Of a DNA stretch of 54,342 nt, positions 1-9,361 are shown piece after piece. Positions within the stretch are counted from its first letter, which is position 1; every line of letters begins with the position of its first letter. The notes beneath the pieces are model-generated. The model ran no database searches. It saw nothing but the letters and a program-made list of their open reading frames with translations, and was not told the DNA's origin. The DNA is from Methanomicrobiales archaeon. Lineage in GTDB: Archaea > Halobacteriota > Methanomicrobia > Methanomicrobiales > Methanoculleaceae. The DNA lies in contig JAAZGM010000017.1 in assembly GCA_012511245.1 (NCBI GenBank), positions 1 through 54,342 of the forward strand, written 5' to 3'. Made by a program: the position numbers and the translations under genes.

Positions 1-86
1 AGAGGTAGGCGGTGCTCCCACATCAACTATTACCGAACAGAAGGGTTGATTCACCTCACCGGCAAACACTTCAGGAGATCATGGGT

Positions 87-1733
87 ATGCTGTTTCTGGA
101 GTTCGCCCGCGTCTGCGAACGTCTCGAAGGGACCCCCGGGCGCCTCGATATGATCGGGGTGACCGCCGAAGTCCTCCCCGGACTCGACGACGAGGAGCTC
201 CCCATATTCGTCCGGTTCATCATGGGCAGGGTCTTTCCCGACTGGAGCACGAAGAAACTCGGCGTTGGTCCGAATCTTCTCTACGACGCCGTGGCCTACG
301 TCGCTGGGACAAAGCGGAAAGTCGTCCGGGAGGCGATCAACGCGACCGGCGACGTCGGTCTTGCCGTCGAGGATCTGCTCGCGAAGAAAGAGCAGACGTC
401 GTTCTTCATCCAGGAACTCGAACTCGCCGGGGTCTACCGGGAACTCGAGCGGATGGCGGCCACCGGCGGGCAGCGGTCGCAGCGGGAGAAACTCCGCGTG
501 GCGCAGGGCCTCTTCGGGAATGCCCGGCCGCTTGAGGGGCGGTACCTCGCGCGGCTGATGCTTGAGGAACTCCGGATCGGTATGGGGGAGGGGAACGTCC
601 GCGACGCCATCGCACAGGCGTTTGAGATCGACGTCGATCTCGTCGAACATGCCCATCAGGCGATGAACGACCTCGGAGAAGTCGCCCTCCTCGCCCGGCG
701 CGACCCGGACGCGCTCTCCCGTGTCACGATCGAACCGTTCCGGCCGGTGAAGATGATGCTTGCGCAGGCGGGAACCATCGCCGCCCAGATCGAGGAGCAC
801 GGCGAGGTCGCGGTCGAGTACAAGTATGACGGAAGCCGGTTCCAGTTCCACAAAGTGGGCGATGTCTGCCGGATCTACTCCCGGAGGCTCGAGGACGTCA
901 CGGAGAGCCTCCCCGACATCGTAGCCCTCCTCCGGGAGGCAACCGACCACGATGTCATCCTTGACGGGGAGGCGGTCGCCGTCCGGGACGGGAGGCCGAT
1001 GCCGTTTCAGTATGTCATCCGGCGGTTCCGGCGCAAACATGAGGTCGACGCCATGATGGAGAAGATCGAACTCGTCCCCCGGGTCTTCGATATCCTCTAC
1101 CTCGACGGCGAGACGCTGATGGACCGGCCTTTCTCCGAGCGGCGAAAACTCCTCGAAGGGGCGCTCCGCGACCACGTCACCGGGCAGTTCCTGGCTGCCG
1201 ACGTCGCTGCGGCGGAGGCGGTCTACGATGCAGCGCTCGATCTCGGGCATGAGGGTGTGATGGTGAAGGTCCTCGATGCGCCCTACACCCCCGGTGTCCG
1301 TGGTCGCCTCTGGGTGAAGGTGAAGCCCGGCGTCGAGACGCTCGATCTCGCGGTCATCGGGGCGGAATGGGGCGAGGGGCGGCGGGCCGGGACGTTCGGG
1401 TCGTTCCTGCTCGCGGTCCAGGACCAGGGCAGATTCCTCCCGGTCGGGAAGGTGGCAACCGGGATCAACGACGAGACGCTCGCAGAGCTCTACGCCCTCT
1501 TCAAGGAGAAGGTGATCGCCCGCTCAGGAAAAGAGGTGACGGTCGAGCCGGAAGTGGTCTTCGAAGTCGGCTACTCCGAACTCCAGACGAGCCCGAACTA
1601 CGCAAGCGGCTACGCCCTCCGGTTCCCGCGGTTCGTCCGGGTGCGCGAGGACAAGAGCGTCGACGAGGTCGAGAGCCTCGATTCCCTCACGGAGCGCTAC
1701 ATCCAGCAGAGGAACGGGCAGGGCTCTCTCTAA
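87..1733 (+). CDS. lig: ATP-dependent DNA ligase
   Basis: Seals nicks in double-stranded DNA during replication and repair through an enzyme-AMP intermediate. The 548-residue product has the length and order of archaeal/eukaryal ligase I: an N-terminal DNA-binding domain, an adenylation domain with the KYDG motif (catalytic Lys about residue 246), and a C-terminal OB fold ending near residue 540. A QTSFF segment at about 103-107 sits where the Pyrococcus ligase carries its PCNA-binding QKSFF motif, so PCNA tethering is likely. I chose the ATG at 87 because AGGAG lies at 73-77 and the protein then begins MLFLEF as in relatives; ATG 81 is too close to that site, and an in-frame start at 12 would add an unconserved tail. 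The stop overlaps the convergent Nre gene. Confidence 0.96.
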   Translation: MLFLEFARVCERLEGTPGRLDMIGVTAEVLPGLDDEELPIFVRFIMGRVFPDWSTKKLGVGPNLLYDAVAYVAGTKRKVVREAINATGDVGLAVEDLLAKKEQTSFFIQELELAGVYRELERMAATGGQRSQREKLRVAQGLFGNARPLEGRYLARLMLEELRIGMGEGNVRDAIAQAFEIDVDLVEHAHQAMNDLGEVALLARRDPDALSRVTIEPFRPVKMMLAQAGTIAAQIEEHGEVAVEYKYDGSRFQFHKVGDVCRIYSRRLEDVTESLPDIVALLREATDHDVILDGEAVAVRDGRPMPFQYVIRRFRRKHEVDAMMEKIELVPRVFDILYLDGETLMDRPFSERRKLLEGALRDHVTGQFLAADVAAAEAVYDAALDLGHEGVMVKVLDAPYTPGVRGRLWVKVKPGVETLDLAVIGAEWGEGRRAGTFGSFLLAVQDQGRFLPVGKVATGINDETLAELYALFKEKVIARSGKEVTVEPEVVFEVGYSELQTSPNYASGYALRFPRFVRVREDKSVDEVESLDSLTERYIQQRNGQGSL

Positions 1734-2878
1734 AAGTCAAAGAGCGTCCTTTGTGTTGCCAGCTCCGGGATGAGTCTGCTGTGGGGCTGCCAGTGGGTGA
1801 ACCCGATCAGCCGGGAGGCGAGATCAGTCGCCGCGCCGATATCGGCGCATACCGTTTTTTCGCCCCGCATGGCGTTTCGCGTCGCTTCCCGCACGACCCA
1901 GGTCCCGAGCGGCGCCCAGTACTCGCCGGTGACGTTCCTGAGGATGAGCGCTCGTGCCGAACGGCGCACGCCCTCCAGGTGTTCAGCGACTGCGAGGCGC
2001 GCCGAGTAGTAGGCGCCTGCAAGCGGCGAGTAGTTGGATTTCGTGAGTCCTTCACTGTCAACGGCGATCGTCTCGCTCCCTCCGCCCCAGAGCGACTGCT
2101 TCCCCCAGACCTCGATCATCTCAAACTTCCAGTCGCCGGGGATGAGGATGCAGACGATGTGGTTGCCGTAGAGCGACGCCGAGTAGACCTCGATCTCGGA
2201 GAGCGGCGGGTACCTCGCGATCTTCTTTACGAGCTGCTTTGAGACCGTATCGTCGACCGCCGTGATCGCCCACCGTGTGGGGACGACCCGCCGCCTCTTC
2301 TCGCTCCCGAGGAGCCCGGCGGTGAGGAGCTGGGTGATCCGGTAGACGTCGATGCCGGAGGCACTGAGGATCCCGCAGGCGTCGGTCGCGCCGAGATCGG
2401 TATCCGACGTCGCCCGGTCGACCGCCCGGTCCACCCGGGCGTTCCCGAGGACATCCATATCCCGTATGGCGCCGGTGAGACCGACCGGGGCGATCGTCCC
2501 ATCGAACCGGAGATCGAACGAGACGGGTTTTACAAACCTGACCTCGACGTCGAGCGGGCTGCTTGAGAGCGCGATCTCCTGGATGTCCCCGGAAAGCCCC
2601 TTTGCCTCCCCGGCACCGCGGATCGTCCGGGCACGGAGTCCCACGATATCCTCGATCCCGAGCCCCTGCGCCACCCAGTCCGGCGGATGGTCGGCGTCAT
2701 CGATCATGAGCGGCCCCCCCGCGACCTTCGGGTAGCCGTAACTCCCGACAAAGACTGACGGCGCCGACCCCTCGTAGTGGTCGCTCTGCCGGACCGGGAG
2801 CCGGGCGTAGAACCGGCTCATGATCGGGCAGCGTTCGAGCCCGCAGAACCCCCTCCCCTTGCACTCAGCGCACTGCAT
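1730..2878 (-). CDS. nreA: Nre family DNA repair protein (PCNA-interacting)
   Basis: The 382-residue product matches the archaeal Nre family, proposed in archaea to act in repair of DNA damage with the sliding clamp. The N-terminus has four cysteines (C3, C6, C12, C17) suggesting a small zinc site, followed by the family segment [12 protein letters not shown]. The last residues, QRTLFDF, form a PCNA-interacting (PIP) box placed at the extreme C-terminus as in characterised Nre proteins. The ATG at 2878 is preceded by GGAGGAG and starts just after the DUF2117 stop, so the two genes are probably co-transcribed. It converges on DNA ligase with a 4-nt overlap. The symbol nreA is by family; the A versus B subtype was not tested. 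Confidence 0.9.
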   Translation of the reverse strand: MQCAECKGRGFCGLERCPIMSRFYARLPVRQSDHYEGSAPSVFVGSYGYPKVAGGPLMIDDADHPPDWVAQGLGIEDIVGLRARTIRGAGEAKGLSGDIQEIALSSSPLDVEVRFVKPVSFDLRFDGTIAPVGLTGAIRDMDVLGNARVDRAVDRATSDTDLGATDACGILSASGIDVYRITQLLTAGLLGSEKRRRVVPTRWAITAVDDTVSKQLVKKIARYPPLSEIEVYSASLYGNHIVCILIPGDWKFEMIEVWGKQSLWGGGSETIAVDSEGLTKSNYSPLAGAYYSARLAVAEHLEGVRRSARALILRNVTGEYWAPLGTWVVREATRNAMRGEKTVCADIGAATDLASRLIGFTHWQPHSRLIPELATQRTLFDF

Positions 2879-2880
2879 AC

Positions 2881-3900
2881 TCACTCCTCCCTGAGATCGA
2901 GGACGACCCGCACCCTTCCTGCAAGGCCGCGGAGCGTCTCCCCGACCCACTCATCCCAGCAGTCCGCCAGGAGATCGCGCCCCTCTGCAATCTCACGGCC
3001 GAGATCGTCGTCCCGGCCATCGAGAACCTCGACGACGACCGAGCCCGGGGCGAACCCCGGCGCCACGATACCGTCGGCATCGCCGTCGACAACCCCAAAG
3101 ACAGGAATCCCCGCATGAGAGCAGATATGCCCGCAGATGGCGGTGGTATCGTCGCCGACGGCGAGAACCCCACAGACGTCCTCCTCGATCCCATCGTAGA
3201 GGGTGTGGCCGCAGTGGTCGACGACCATGACCCGGCCGCCGCGAACGGTCCGTTTCCCCTGGCGAGGCAGGGTGCGCCGCACCATCCCGCTCTTGCACCA
3301 GGCCGTGCTGATATCCGGGACACCCGCCCGGAGGAGTTTCTCAAACCCGTGAGGTTTCGGGTCAAGCCCCGAGATAGCCCGGAAGCTCCCGCCGTCGCTT
3401 GCGAGGACGACCGTCTCCGCCGTCGCCGTCCCGACGACGATCCCGTTCACGAAGACCGCCTCCCCCGGGATGCATCCGCGGACTTCCCGCACTCCCTCCT
3501 GTCGGGCGCCGACGCTCTTTGCACGGCAGAGGGTGTAGCCCGCCCGCCGCGCAATCTCCTCTGCAAGTGCATCATCGCCGCGATTCCAGCAGTAGACGGT
3601 ATCACTTGAACACTCGACGTGGATGAGCCCGGGAAGCCGGGCGGAGACGAGTTCTCCGAATATCCGGCCGGACTCCGGGGTTTTTCCCCGGTTGACCAGG
3701 CACGCTGGACTGGCCAGCGCGCCGAGCACCACGCTCGGCCGCTCACCCGTGCAGATGACCGGAAGCCCCGACTCCTCAGCGGCCGTCCTGGCCATCACCC
3801 CTGCGACCAGCACCTGCCGGGGCGAGAAGAGGCCAATCAGGCGCCGGACGTCCCCGGCATCGAAGGCCTCCGGGCCGTGCACCACCATGACAAGGTTCAT
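2881..3900 (-). CDS. DUF2117 family protein
   Basis: The 339-residue product begins MNLVMVVHGPEAFDAGD and resembles the DUF2117 family found mainly in methanogens; its function is unknown. Glycine- and aspartate-rich strands such as GVVDGDADGIV, and a central segment DHCGHTLYDGIEEDV, suggest an alpha/beta nucleotide- or metal-binding fold, but no catalytic motif is certain. No signal peptide or membrane helix is seen, so it is probably cytosolic. It is the first gene of a two-gene unit with Nre, which follows within 3 nt. Such tight coupling hints at a link to DNA repair, but this is an inference from position only. Confidence 0.8.
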   Translation of the reverse strand: MNLVMVVHGPEAFDAGDVRRLIGLFSPRQVLVAGVMARTAAEESGLPVICTGERPSVVLGALASPACLVNRGKTPESGRIFGELVSARLPGLIHVECSSDTVYCWNRGDDALAEEIARRAGYTLCRAKSVGARQEGVREVRGCIPGEAVFVNGIVVGTATAETVVLASDGGSFRAISGLDPKPHGFEKLLRAGVPDISTAWCKSGMVRRTLPRQGKRTVRGGRVMVVDHCGHTLYDGIEEDVCGVLAVGDDTTAICGHICSHAGIPVFGVVDGDADGIVAPGFAPGSVVVEVLDGRDDDLGREIAEGRDLLADCWDEWVGETLRGLAGRVRVVLDLREE

Positions 3901-3938
3901 CGGGTACTCATCTCTCGGCGTGGATTATCAGACTGCCG

Positions 3939-4622
3939 TCACGACGAACTCTGTGTGGGGAGGTAAGGTATCAGGGAGTTAGCGAGTTTTGCGACGTTCA
4001 TCGACTGCAGGATAACCCGGCCTGGCCCCGTCAGCGTGGCGAGGAAAAGCCCCTCCCCGCCGAAGAAGACGGTCTTGACGCCGCCGGCAAGCGCTATGTT
4101 GTAGTCGACGGTCTTCTCAAACCCGACGACGAGCCCCGTCTCGACCCTGACGACCTCGCCCGGCGCAAGCGTCATCTCCATGATATCGCCGCAGCAGTGG
4201 AGGAACGCCATCCCCGCCCCGGAGAGCCGCTGGAGGATGAACCCCTCCCCGCCGAAGATCCCCGAGCGGAGGCGTTTCGTGAATGCTATATCGAGATCGA
4301 CACCTGGCTCAGAGCAGAGAAACGCCGTCTTCTGAGCGATGAATTCACCTTTCGTGAGGTCGAGCGTGAATATCTTTCCCGGGACGTTCCCGGCGAACGT
4401 GACGAACCCCCCACCACCCTCAGGGGTGAACTCGGTCATGAAGAAACTCTCACCGGTCGTTATCCGTTTGAGCCCTTTGAAGAGTCCCCCCTTCATGTTG
4501 GTGGTCATCTGCATGTTCCCGCTCATGTTGACCATGGCGCCGGCCTCAGCACAGGCCTTCTCACCCATGGCGAGGCGGAGAGTCACCATCTGGAGGTTGT
4601 CTCCAATGATCTCGTACTGCAT
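3939..4622 (-). CDS. TIGR00266/AIM24 family protein
   Basis: The 227-residue product matches the TIGR00266 (AIM24-like) family, a single beta-rich domain of about 220-230 residues present in bacteria and archaea with no defined biochemical role. Visible signatures are the start MQYEIIGDNLQMVTLRL, the glycine-rich block TPEGGGGFVTFAGNVPG, and a second one, GGVKTVFFGGEGLF. There is no signal peptide. The gap of about 40 nt to DUF2117 on the same strand allows co-transcription. The family assignment is firm, the role is not known. Confidence 0.88.
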   Translation of the reverse strand: MQYEIIGDNLQMVTLRLAMGEKACAEAGAMVNMSGNMQMTTNMKGGLFKGLKRITTGESFFMTEFTPEGGGGFVTFAGNVPGKIFTLDLTKGEFIAQKTAFLCSEPGVDLDIAFTKRLRSGIFGGEGFILQRLSGAGMAFLHCCGDIMEMTLAPGEVVRVETGLVVGFEKTVDYNIALAGGVKTVFFGGEGLFLATLTGPGRVILQSMNVAKLANSLIPYLPTQSSS

Positions 4623-4730
4623 ACCACAAGTATCTCCAATTCAGAAGAGTTGGGCTTTTCTCTTCTTTTGTCGGAGATGAGTGGTGAATCTCTGGAAAAC
4701 TCAAACCGATGCCGCGGCACCCTCACCGCA

Positions 4731-4738
4731 AAATATAT
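4731..4738 (+). promoter_or_regulatory. TATA box for the HNH gene
   Basis: The octamer AAATATAT ends about 25 nt before the GTG at 4763, the spacing expected when the transcript begins at the start codon. It supports a leaderless GTG start. Confidence 0.55.
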
Positions 4739-4762
4739 CCGATAGAAGTATAATCTCTCCAC

Positions 4763-5050
4763 GTGAGATCCAGGCGCACGGAGTATTCCGACGATACACC
4801 CATCGGAAACGCATATATTACGCATGAGGCCACCCGGGCCGTCCTTGAGCGACAGGGCAGCCGGTGTGCCGGATGCCGCGCCCCGCTCGACGTCCGCACA
4901 ACACACTTTGATCTCCGGCGGCCGGCGATATGCGGCGGACTTCGCACGCTCGGAAACCTTGATGCCCTCTGCCTCACCTGCCACCGGGACCATATGCGCC
5001 GGATCCGGGAGCAGCTTAGCAACCATCGGAATACTCCCCCGATACCATGA
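4763..5050 (+). CDS. HNH endonuclease domain protein
   Basis: A 95-residue protein with a small HNH nuclease fold. CAGC and CLTC are the two zinc-knuckle pairs; the HNH core reads H in TTHFDL, N in LGNLDALC and H in CHRDH. Stand-alone HNH proteins of this size nick or cut DNA, or are remnants of restriction systems or mobile introns; none is seen here. The frame has no ATG before the core, so GTG at 4763 is the start; a TATA box about 28 nt upstream fits leaderless transcription. It overlaps the next small gene by ATGA. The substrate is unknown. Confidence 0.7.
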   Translation: MRSRRTEYSDDTPIGNAYITHEATRAVLERQGSRCAGCRAPLDVRTTHFDLRRPAICGGLRTLGNLDALCLTCHRDHMRRIREQLSNHRNTPPIP

Positions 5051-5316
5051 CCTGCAGACGAGATGCCCCGCAGACGGATGTGTGGCGCTCAGCGACCATG
5101 CGGGCGGCAAGCGGCCTCGCGGAATGGGTCGCGCCTCCCGCCCCCTCCTACGAATGGCGCTCCTCGACGATGCAGACGCTCAACGCCGCCGTCACCCCCG
5201 GAACCGCGGCCAACTTCGCGGTCACGTTCACGGTGACGACACTCCTCATCCCCCGGATCCCGTACCGGCCGCTCGCGATGGCCGTCGGGTTTGCCGCCGG
5301 CTCGATCCTGCACTGA
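5047..5316 (+). CDS. small hypothetical membrane protein
   Basis: An 89-residue ORF joined to the HNH gene by an ATGA overlap. I do not recognise it. The N-terminal half is polar and low in recognisable structure; the C-terminal half, about residues 50-88, is hydrophobic (TLLIPRIPYRPLAMAVGFAA) and could form one or two membrane helices. An internal ATG at 5098 could be the true start. The coupling to HNH supports translation, but an overlapping reverse ORF of similar length makes the call uncertain. Confidence 0.4.
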   Translation: MTCRRDAPQTDVWRSATMRAASGLAEWVAPPAPSYEWRSSTMQTLNAAVTPGTAANFAVTFTVTTLLIPRIPYRPLAMAVGFAAGSILH

Positions 5317-5321
5317 TCACT

Positions 5322-7115
5322 TCATCTCTTCTTTGTCCGCCGCGCCGGGACAAGACACTTCCATGCGCTCCCGATGAGGTCCTCCCTCCCGGCGGCGCGG
5401 AGCCCTTCGCAGACGAGTCCATAGTTTGCCGGATCGCGGTAGTGCATGAGCGCCCGTTGGACGCGCTTCTCCCGGCCTTTCGGGACGTAAACCTCTTTGA
5501 GGGTGAAGGGGTCGAGCCCGGTGTGGTAGATCGCCGTCGATATGCTCATCGGCGTCGGCGTGAAGTCCTGGACCTGCTCGGTGTAGAGCCCGGTGTCCCG
5601 GACGTACTCGGCGAGTTCGACCATATCCTCCATCCGGCAACCGGGGTGGCCGGAGATGAGGTAGGGGACGAGGTACTGCCGTTTCGCCTTCCCCTCCTGG
5701 AGTGCCTCGAACCGATCCCTGAACGCATCGAAGACCGCCCGGGGGGGTTTTCCCATGCAGGCAACGACCCGCTCAGAGATGTGTTCGGGGGCGACCTTGA
5801 GGTGGCCGGAGACGTGGTGGGCACATATCTCGGCGAGGTATTCGCTGTCATCCGGGATCAGGTCGTAACGGATGCCTGATGCGATGAAGACCCGCCGCAC
5901 CCCCGGGATCACCCGGAGACGGCGGAGGAGGGCGACCTGTTCGGCGTGGCTCCGGCCGAGTGTGGGGCAGTCGATACAGCGCCGCTCAGGACAGGTCCCG
6001 GCGGTCTCCCACCGGCCGCAGTGGATGGCATACATGTTCGCCGTCGGCCCCCCGACGTCCTGGACGACGCCCGTAAACTCTGGCATCCGTGCCATCCGCT
6101 CCACCTCGCGGACGATCGAGTCGGCGCTCCGGCTCTGGATGATCCGCCCCTGGTGGTGGGTGAGGGCGCAGAACGAGCAGGCCCCAAAACATCCCCGGTG
6201 GGTGACGACCGAGAACCTGACGGGCTCGAGGGCGGGTATGGGTTCGGCGTAGGAGGGGTGCGCCCTCCGGGTGTAGGGAAGTTCGTAGACCCGGTCGAGT
6301 TCGGCACCCGCAAGCGGCATAGCAGGCGGGTTCTGAACTATGACGGTCTTTGGATGCGGCTGGGCAACCGGTCTCCCCCGGACGGGGTCCTGCTCGCCGT
6401 AATGGAGGGCAAACGCTCTCGCGTAGGCATACCGGTCGTCCTTCACCTCCGGGTAGCCCGGGATGACGACGTAGCCGGACTGGTCCATGCCGCGCCAGAC
6501 CTTCTTCTCGACGCGGTAGGCGGTGCCGGGGATATCGGCGAGGGACGTTTCACCGGCGGCAAGGCGGTCGGCGATCGCGACGACCTGGCGTTCGCCCATG
6601 CCGAAGACGAGCAGATCGGCAGGCGCATCGGCGAGGATGGACTGCCGGACGGAGTCCGACCAGTAGTCGTAGTGGGCGAACCGCCGGAGGCTTGCCTCGA
6701 TCCCGCCGATGACGATCGGGGTCTTCGGGAAGAGGGCGTGGATGCGGTCGGTGTAGACGAGTGTCGCCCGGTCGGGCCGGAGGAGTCGACCGCCCGGCGA
6801 ATAGACGTCGGAACTCCGGCGTTTGAGGTTCGGTGTAAAGGCGTTCACCATTGAATCGACGTTCCCGGCCGAGACCGAGAAGAAGAGCCGGGGCTCGCCG
6901 AGGCGCCGGAGGTCGTCGGAGCTCCTCCAGTCGGGCTGGGCGATGACGCCGACCGAGTAACCGGCGTCGACGAGGACCCGCCCGATGAGCGCCGTCCCGA
7001 ACGATGGGTGGTCGACGTAGGCGTCGCCGGAGACGAGGATGACATCGAATTGATCAATCCCGAGTTGTTCCGCCTCTGCGGCCGTCATCGGGAGATATTC
7101 AGGCTGTCCGGTCAT
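5322..7115 (-). CDS. YgiQ family radical SAM protein
   Basis: A 597-residue YgiQ-type (UPF0313) radical SAM protein. The N-terminal third is a B12-binding-like alpha/beta domain (DVILVSGDAYVDHPSFG). The radical SAM motif CFGACSFC (CxxxCxxC) lies near residue 315 and binds a 4Fe-4S cluster. Further cysteines occur in GTCPERRCIDCP. The C-terminal region contains FTPTPMSISTAIYHTG, typical of the family. The reaction is unknown. ATG 7115 gives a natural N-terminus (MTGQPEYLPMTAAEAEQLG); an upstream in-frame ATG near 7160 would add about 15 residues. It converges on the small hypothetical gene at 5316. Confidence 0.92.
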   Translation of the reverse strand: MTGQPEYLPMTAAEAEQLGIDQFDVILVSGDAYVDHPSFGTALIGRVLVDAGYSVGVIAQPDWRSSDDLRRLGEPRLFFSVSAGNVDSMVNAFTPNLKRRSSDVYSPGGRLLRPDRATLVYTDRIHALFPKTPIVIGGIEASLRRFAHYDYWSDSVRQSILADAPADLLVFGMGERQVVAIADRLAAGETSLADIPGTAYRVEKKVWRGMDQSGYVVIPGYPEVKDDRYAYARAFALHYGEQDPVRGRPVAQPHPKTVIVQNPPAMPLAGAELDRVYELPYTRRAHPSYAEPIPALEPVRFSVVTHRGCFGACSFCALTHHQGRIIQSRSADSIVREVERMARMPEFTGVVQDVGGPTANMYAIHCGRWETAGTCPERRCIDCPTLGRSHAEQVALLRRLRVIPGVRRVFIASGIRYDLIPDDSEYLAEICAHHVSGHLKVAPEHISERVVACMGKPPRAVFDAFRDRFEALQEGKAKRQYLVPYLISGHPGCRMEDMVELAEYVRDTGLYTEQVQDFTPTPMSISTAIYHTGLDPFTLKEVYVPKGREKRVQRALMHYRDPANYGLVCEGLRAAGREDLIGSAWKCLVPARRTKKR

Positions 7116-7295
7116 GGGAGCGCCTTCCCGGCGCCGGCCCTGCCCGTTCCTGTACTGCATGGATTCACTCTCTGAATAGATGGTTTCCAGAGATGATAAG
7201 TGCTTGACCGCTTTTCCCGGCGGGCAGGGTTGATATGTGCCGCCCTGCAAATCCTGTTATTATCCGCCGGACGGCGGTTGTGAGGTGCGGCGGGG

Positions 7296-8381
7296 GTGGT
7301 CTGGTTTGACGAGGTTGGGTATCTGCGGGGGTTCGCCGCCCTTGCCGTGATCGCTGTCCACGTCTCGATGAACTACATCCGAATCCCCGTCGTGAACCTG
7401 CTTGCGCTCACGAACGCCTTCATCTACGTCGCCGCCCATTTCGCCGTCCCGGTCTTCCTCTTCATATCCGGGTGGGTGCTTGCGGCGCGGTATACCGGGG
7501 ACTTCTCGCTTCGTGAGTTCTACCGCCGCCGGGCATGGCGGGTCATCCCGCCCTACCTCTTCTTCACCGCGCTCTACCTTCTCGTGCGGGTGGACGGCAC
7601 GATCGGGTTTGCCGGCATCCCCTCCCTGGAGCGGGCGGCGTCCGCCCTCCTCCTCGGGACGGCGGCCTACCACCTCTGGTTCTTTGCGCTGATCATCCAG
7701 ATCTACCTCCTCTTCCCGCTGATCGTACGGGGCTACGATATATTTGACCGGGCCGGGGCTGCGCTCTACCTCCTCTTCTCGCTCTTCTTCCTCATGATCC
7801 TCTGGAACACGGGCGCCCACCTCATAGGAGCCTTTGCAGGGGCAGAGTGGTATACCGTCCTGATCCGGCTCATCCCCTCACACCTCTTCTACGTCGCGGC
7901 CGGGATCCATGTCGCCCGGCACCCGGGGGTGCTCTCATCACTCTCGCCGGCGTGGGTGCTCGCCGCGGCCGGTGCGGGGGCGCTCCTCTCTGGCGGCGTC
8001 TGGGTGGCGGCCATCCTCGTCTCGGGGAGCCTCACAGCCACGTCGCTTGCAATCTTCTGCATATACCGGATTTTCGAGCCTTTCTACTGCGTTCCGGCCA
8101 TCGCCGCACTCGTCCTTGCGGCCCGGCGGCTGGATGCAGGAGGTGGACGGGCTTCTGAAGCGGTCCTCTCGTTCGGAGAGTATTCCTACGGGATCTACCT
8201 CATCCATCCGCTCGTCATCGCCGCCGGCGCGAGCCTCTGGTTTGCCCTCACGGGGCTTTTGTGGGCGGACTGGGTGACCTACCCGGTGATATTTGTCGTG
8301 GCCGTGCTCGCGAGTTACGCGGCGGTGCGAGTTCTCTCCCACGTCCCGTATGCCAGGTGGGTGCTCGGGGTGCGGGGATAG
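7296..8381 (+). CDS. acyltransferase 3 family membrane protein
   Basis: A 361-residue integral membrane protein of the acyltransferase-3 family (OafA/NodX/YiaH-like), which moves acetyl or succinyl groups onto extracellular sugars or lipids. It starts WFDEVGYLRGFAALAVIAVHVSM, where R and H form the family's typical first-helix catalytic region, followed by about ten hydrophobic helices and a late FGEYSYGIYLIHP segment. The GTG at 7296 follows GAGGTG at 7282-7287. No adjacent glycosyltransferase is present; the surface-polymer genes lie 8 kb downstream and could be functional partners. Confidence 0.88.
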   Translation: MVWFDEVGYLRGFAALAVIAVHVSMNYIRIPVVNLLALTNAFIYVAAHFAVPVFLFISGWVLAARYTGDFSLREFYRRRAWRVIPPYLFFTALYLLVRVDGTIGFAGIPSLERAASALLLGTAAYHLWFFALIIQIYLLFPLIVRGYDIFDRAGAALYLLFSLFFLMILWNTGAHLIGAFAGAEWYTVLIRLIPSHLFYVAAGIHVARHPGVLSSLSPAWVLAAAGAGALLSGGVWVAAILVSGSLTATSLAIFCIYRIFEPFYCVPAIAALVLAARRLDAGGGRASEAVLSFGEYSYGIYLIHPLVIAAGASLWFALTGLLWADWVTYPVIFVVAVLASYAAVRVLSHVPYARWVLGVRG

Positions 8382-8497
8382 CGACGGAGGTACAGGGGGG
8401 ACACAAGACCAGAAACAGAAGTCAGCGGTTCAGCATCCAGAGGGAGAGTCGTTTCACGCACGGCAGCAGAGCATAGAACCCACGCCTGTAACAACCC

Positions 8498-8515
8498 CCC
8501 CGGAGCCGCCCGGGG
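8498..8515 (+). terminator. GC hairpin after the acyltransferase gene
   Basis: A perfect 6-bp stem CCCCGG/CCGGGG with a six-base loop lies in the gap between the acyltransferase and the MBL-fold gene. There is no U-run right after it, so its role as a terminator is uncertain. The rest of the gap (8382-8571) holds no gene. Confidence 0.3.
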
Positions 8516-8540
8516 CGATCCGGCATGACCATCCCCGGTC

Positions 8541-8548
8541 TTAAATAC
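8541..8548 (+). promoter_or_regulatory. TATA box for MBL-fold gene
   Basis: TTAAATAC ends about 24 nt before the ATG at 8572, giving a very short or absent 5' leader. Confidence 0.6.
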
Positions 8549-8571
8549 CCGTACCACCCACAATTTCTACA

Positions 8572-9357
8572 ATGGAACTGACCGTCCTCGCGAGCGGAAG
8601 CAAAGGAAACTGCACCTACATCCGGGGGGAGCAGGGTGCACTGCTCATCGATGCAGGGCTCTCCGCACGTGAGACCCTTCGCCGCCTCAGTGCCGCCGGA
8701 GGAGATAAATCGCTCATCAAGGCGATACTCGTCACACACGAGCATATCGACCACATCCGGGGCGTCGACGTTCTGGCAAGACAACTCGGCATCCCCGTCT
8801 ACGCAACCGGCGGAACACTTGATGCGTTCACCGCGAAGTGCAGGGGAACCTCTGCGGAAATACGGCGGTGCCGCAGCGGCGAGACGTTCACCGTCGGCGA
8901 CTTTCTGATCGAACCGTTCGCCGCCTCCCACGACGCCCGGGAACCCTGCGGGTTCTGTGTCGCCGAGGGCGACCTTCGTATCGGGTGCTGCACCGACACC
9001 GGCATCGTTACCACCGCGATGTTCGACCGGTTCGCGTCCTGCGACGCCGTCCTCCTCGAGAGCAATCACTGCCCGGAGATGCTCGAGAACGGCCCATACC
9101 CTGCCTACCTGAAGAGCCGGATACGGTCAAAACACGGCCACCTCTCAAACCCCGATGCCGCCCGCTGCCTCCAGCAACTCGCCGGCCACATCCACATGGC
9201 GATGCTCGCTCACGTAAGCGAGATCAACAACACACCAGAAAGAGTGCTCGACACCGCACTTGAGGGGCTCGGGCTCTACTCCGACCAGATAGGGGTCGCT
9301 GTGGCGCCCCAGGACCCGGGGGCGGTGCACCCCGAATCCTATGGCTTCCGGCTCTGA
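8572..9357 (+). CDS. MBL-fold metallohydrolase (YycJ/WalJ-like)
   Basis: A 261-residue metallo-beta-lactamase-fold hydrolase starting MELTVLASGSKGNCTYI, typical of the YycJ/WalJ group. The two-metal motif HEHIDH (HxHxDH) is near residues 63-68, with later ligands in SHDA, CTDTG and LLESNHC. Relatives are putative nucleases or phosphodiesterases; WalJ has been linked to DNA repair in bacteria, and the archaeal role is not established. A TATA element sits about 28 nt upstream. The PAS gene converges on it with a 4-nt gap. Confidence 0.9.
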   Translation: MELTVLASGSKGNCTYIRGEQGALLIDAGLSARETLRRLSAAGGDKSLIKAILVTHEHIDHIRGVDVLARQLGIPVYATGGTLDAFTAKCRGTSAEIRRCRSGETFTVGDFLIEPFAASHDAREPCGFCVAEGDLRIGCCTDTGIVTTAMFDRFASCDAVLLESNHCPEMLENGPYPAYLKSRIRSKHGHLSNPDAARCLQQLAGHIHMAMLAHVSEINNTPERVLDTALEGLGLYSDQIGVAVAPQDPGAVHPESYGFRL

Positions 9358-9361
9358 AGAC

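Noticed and set aside
51-1250. A 399-codon reverse frame inside the DNA ligase gene.
   Set aside because: High-GC coding sequence often leaves long antisense frames; the ligase frame has clear motifs and the reverse product has none.
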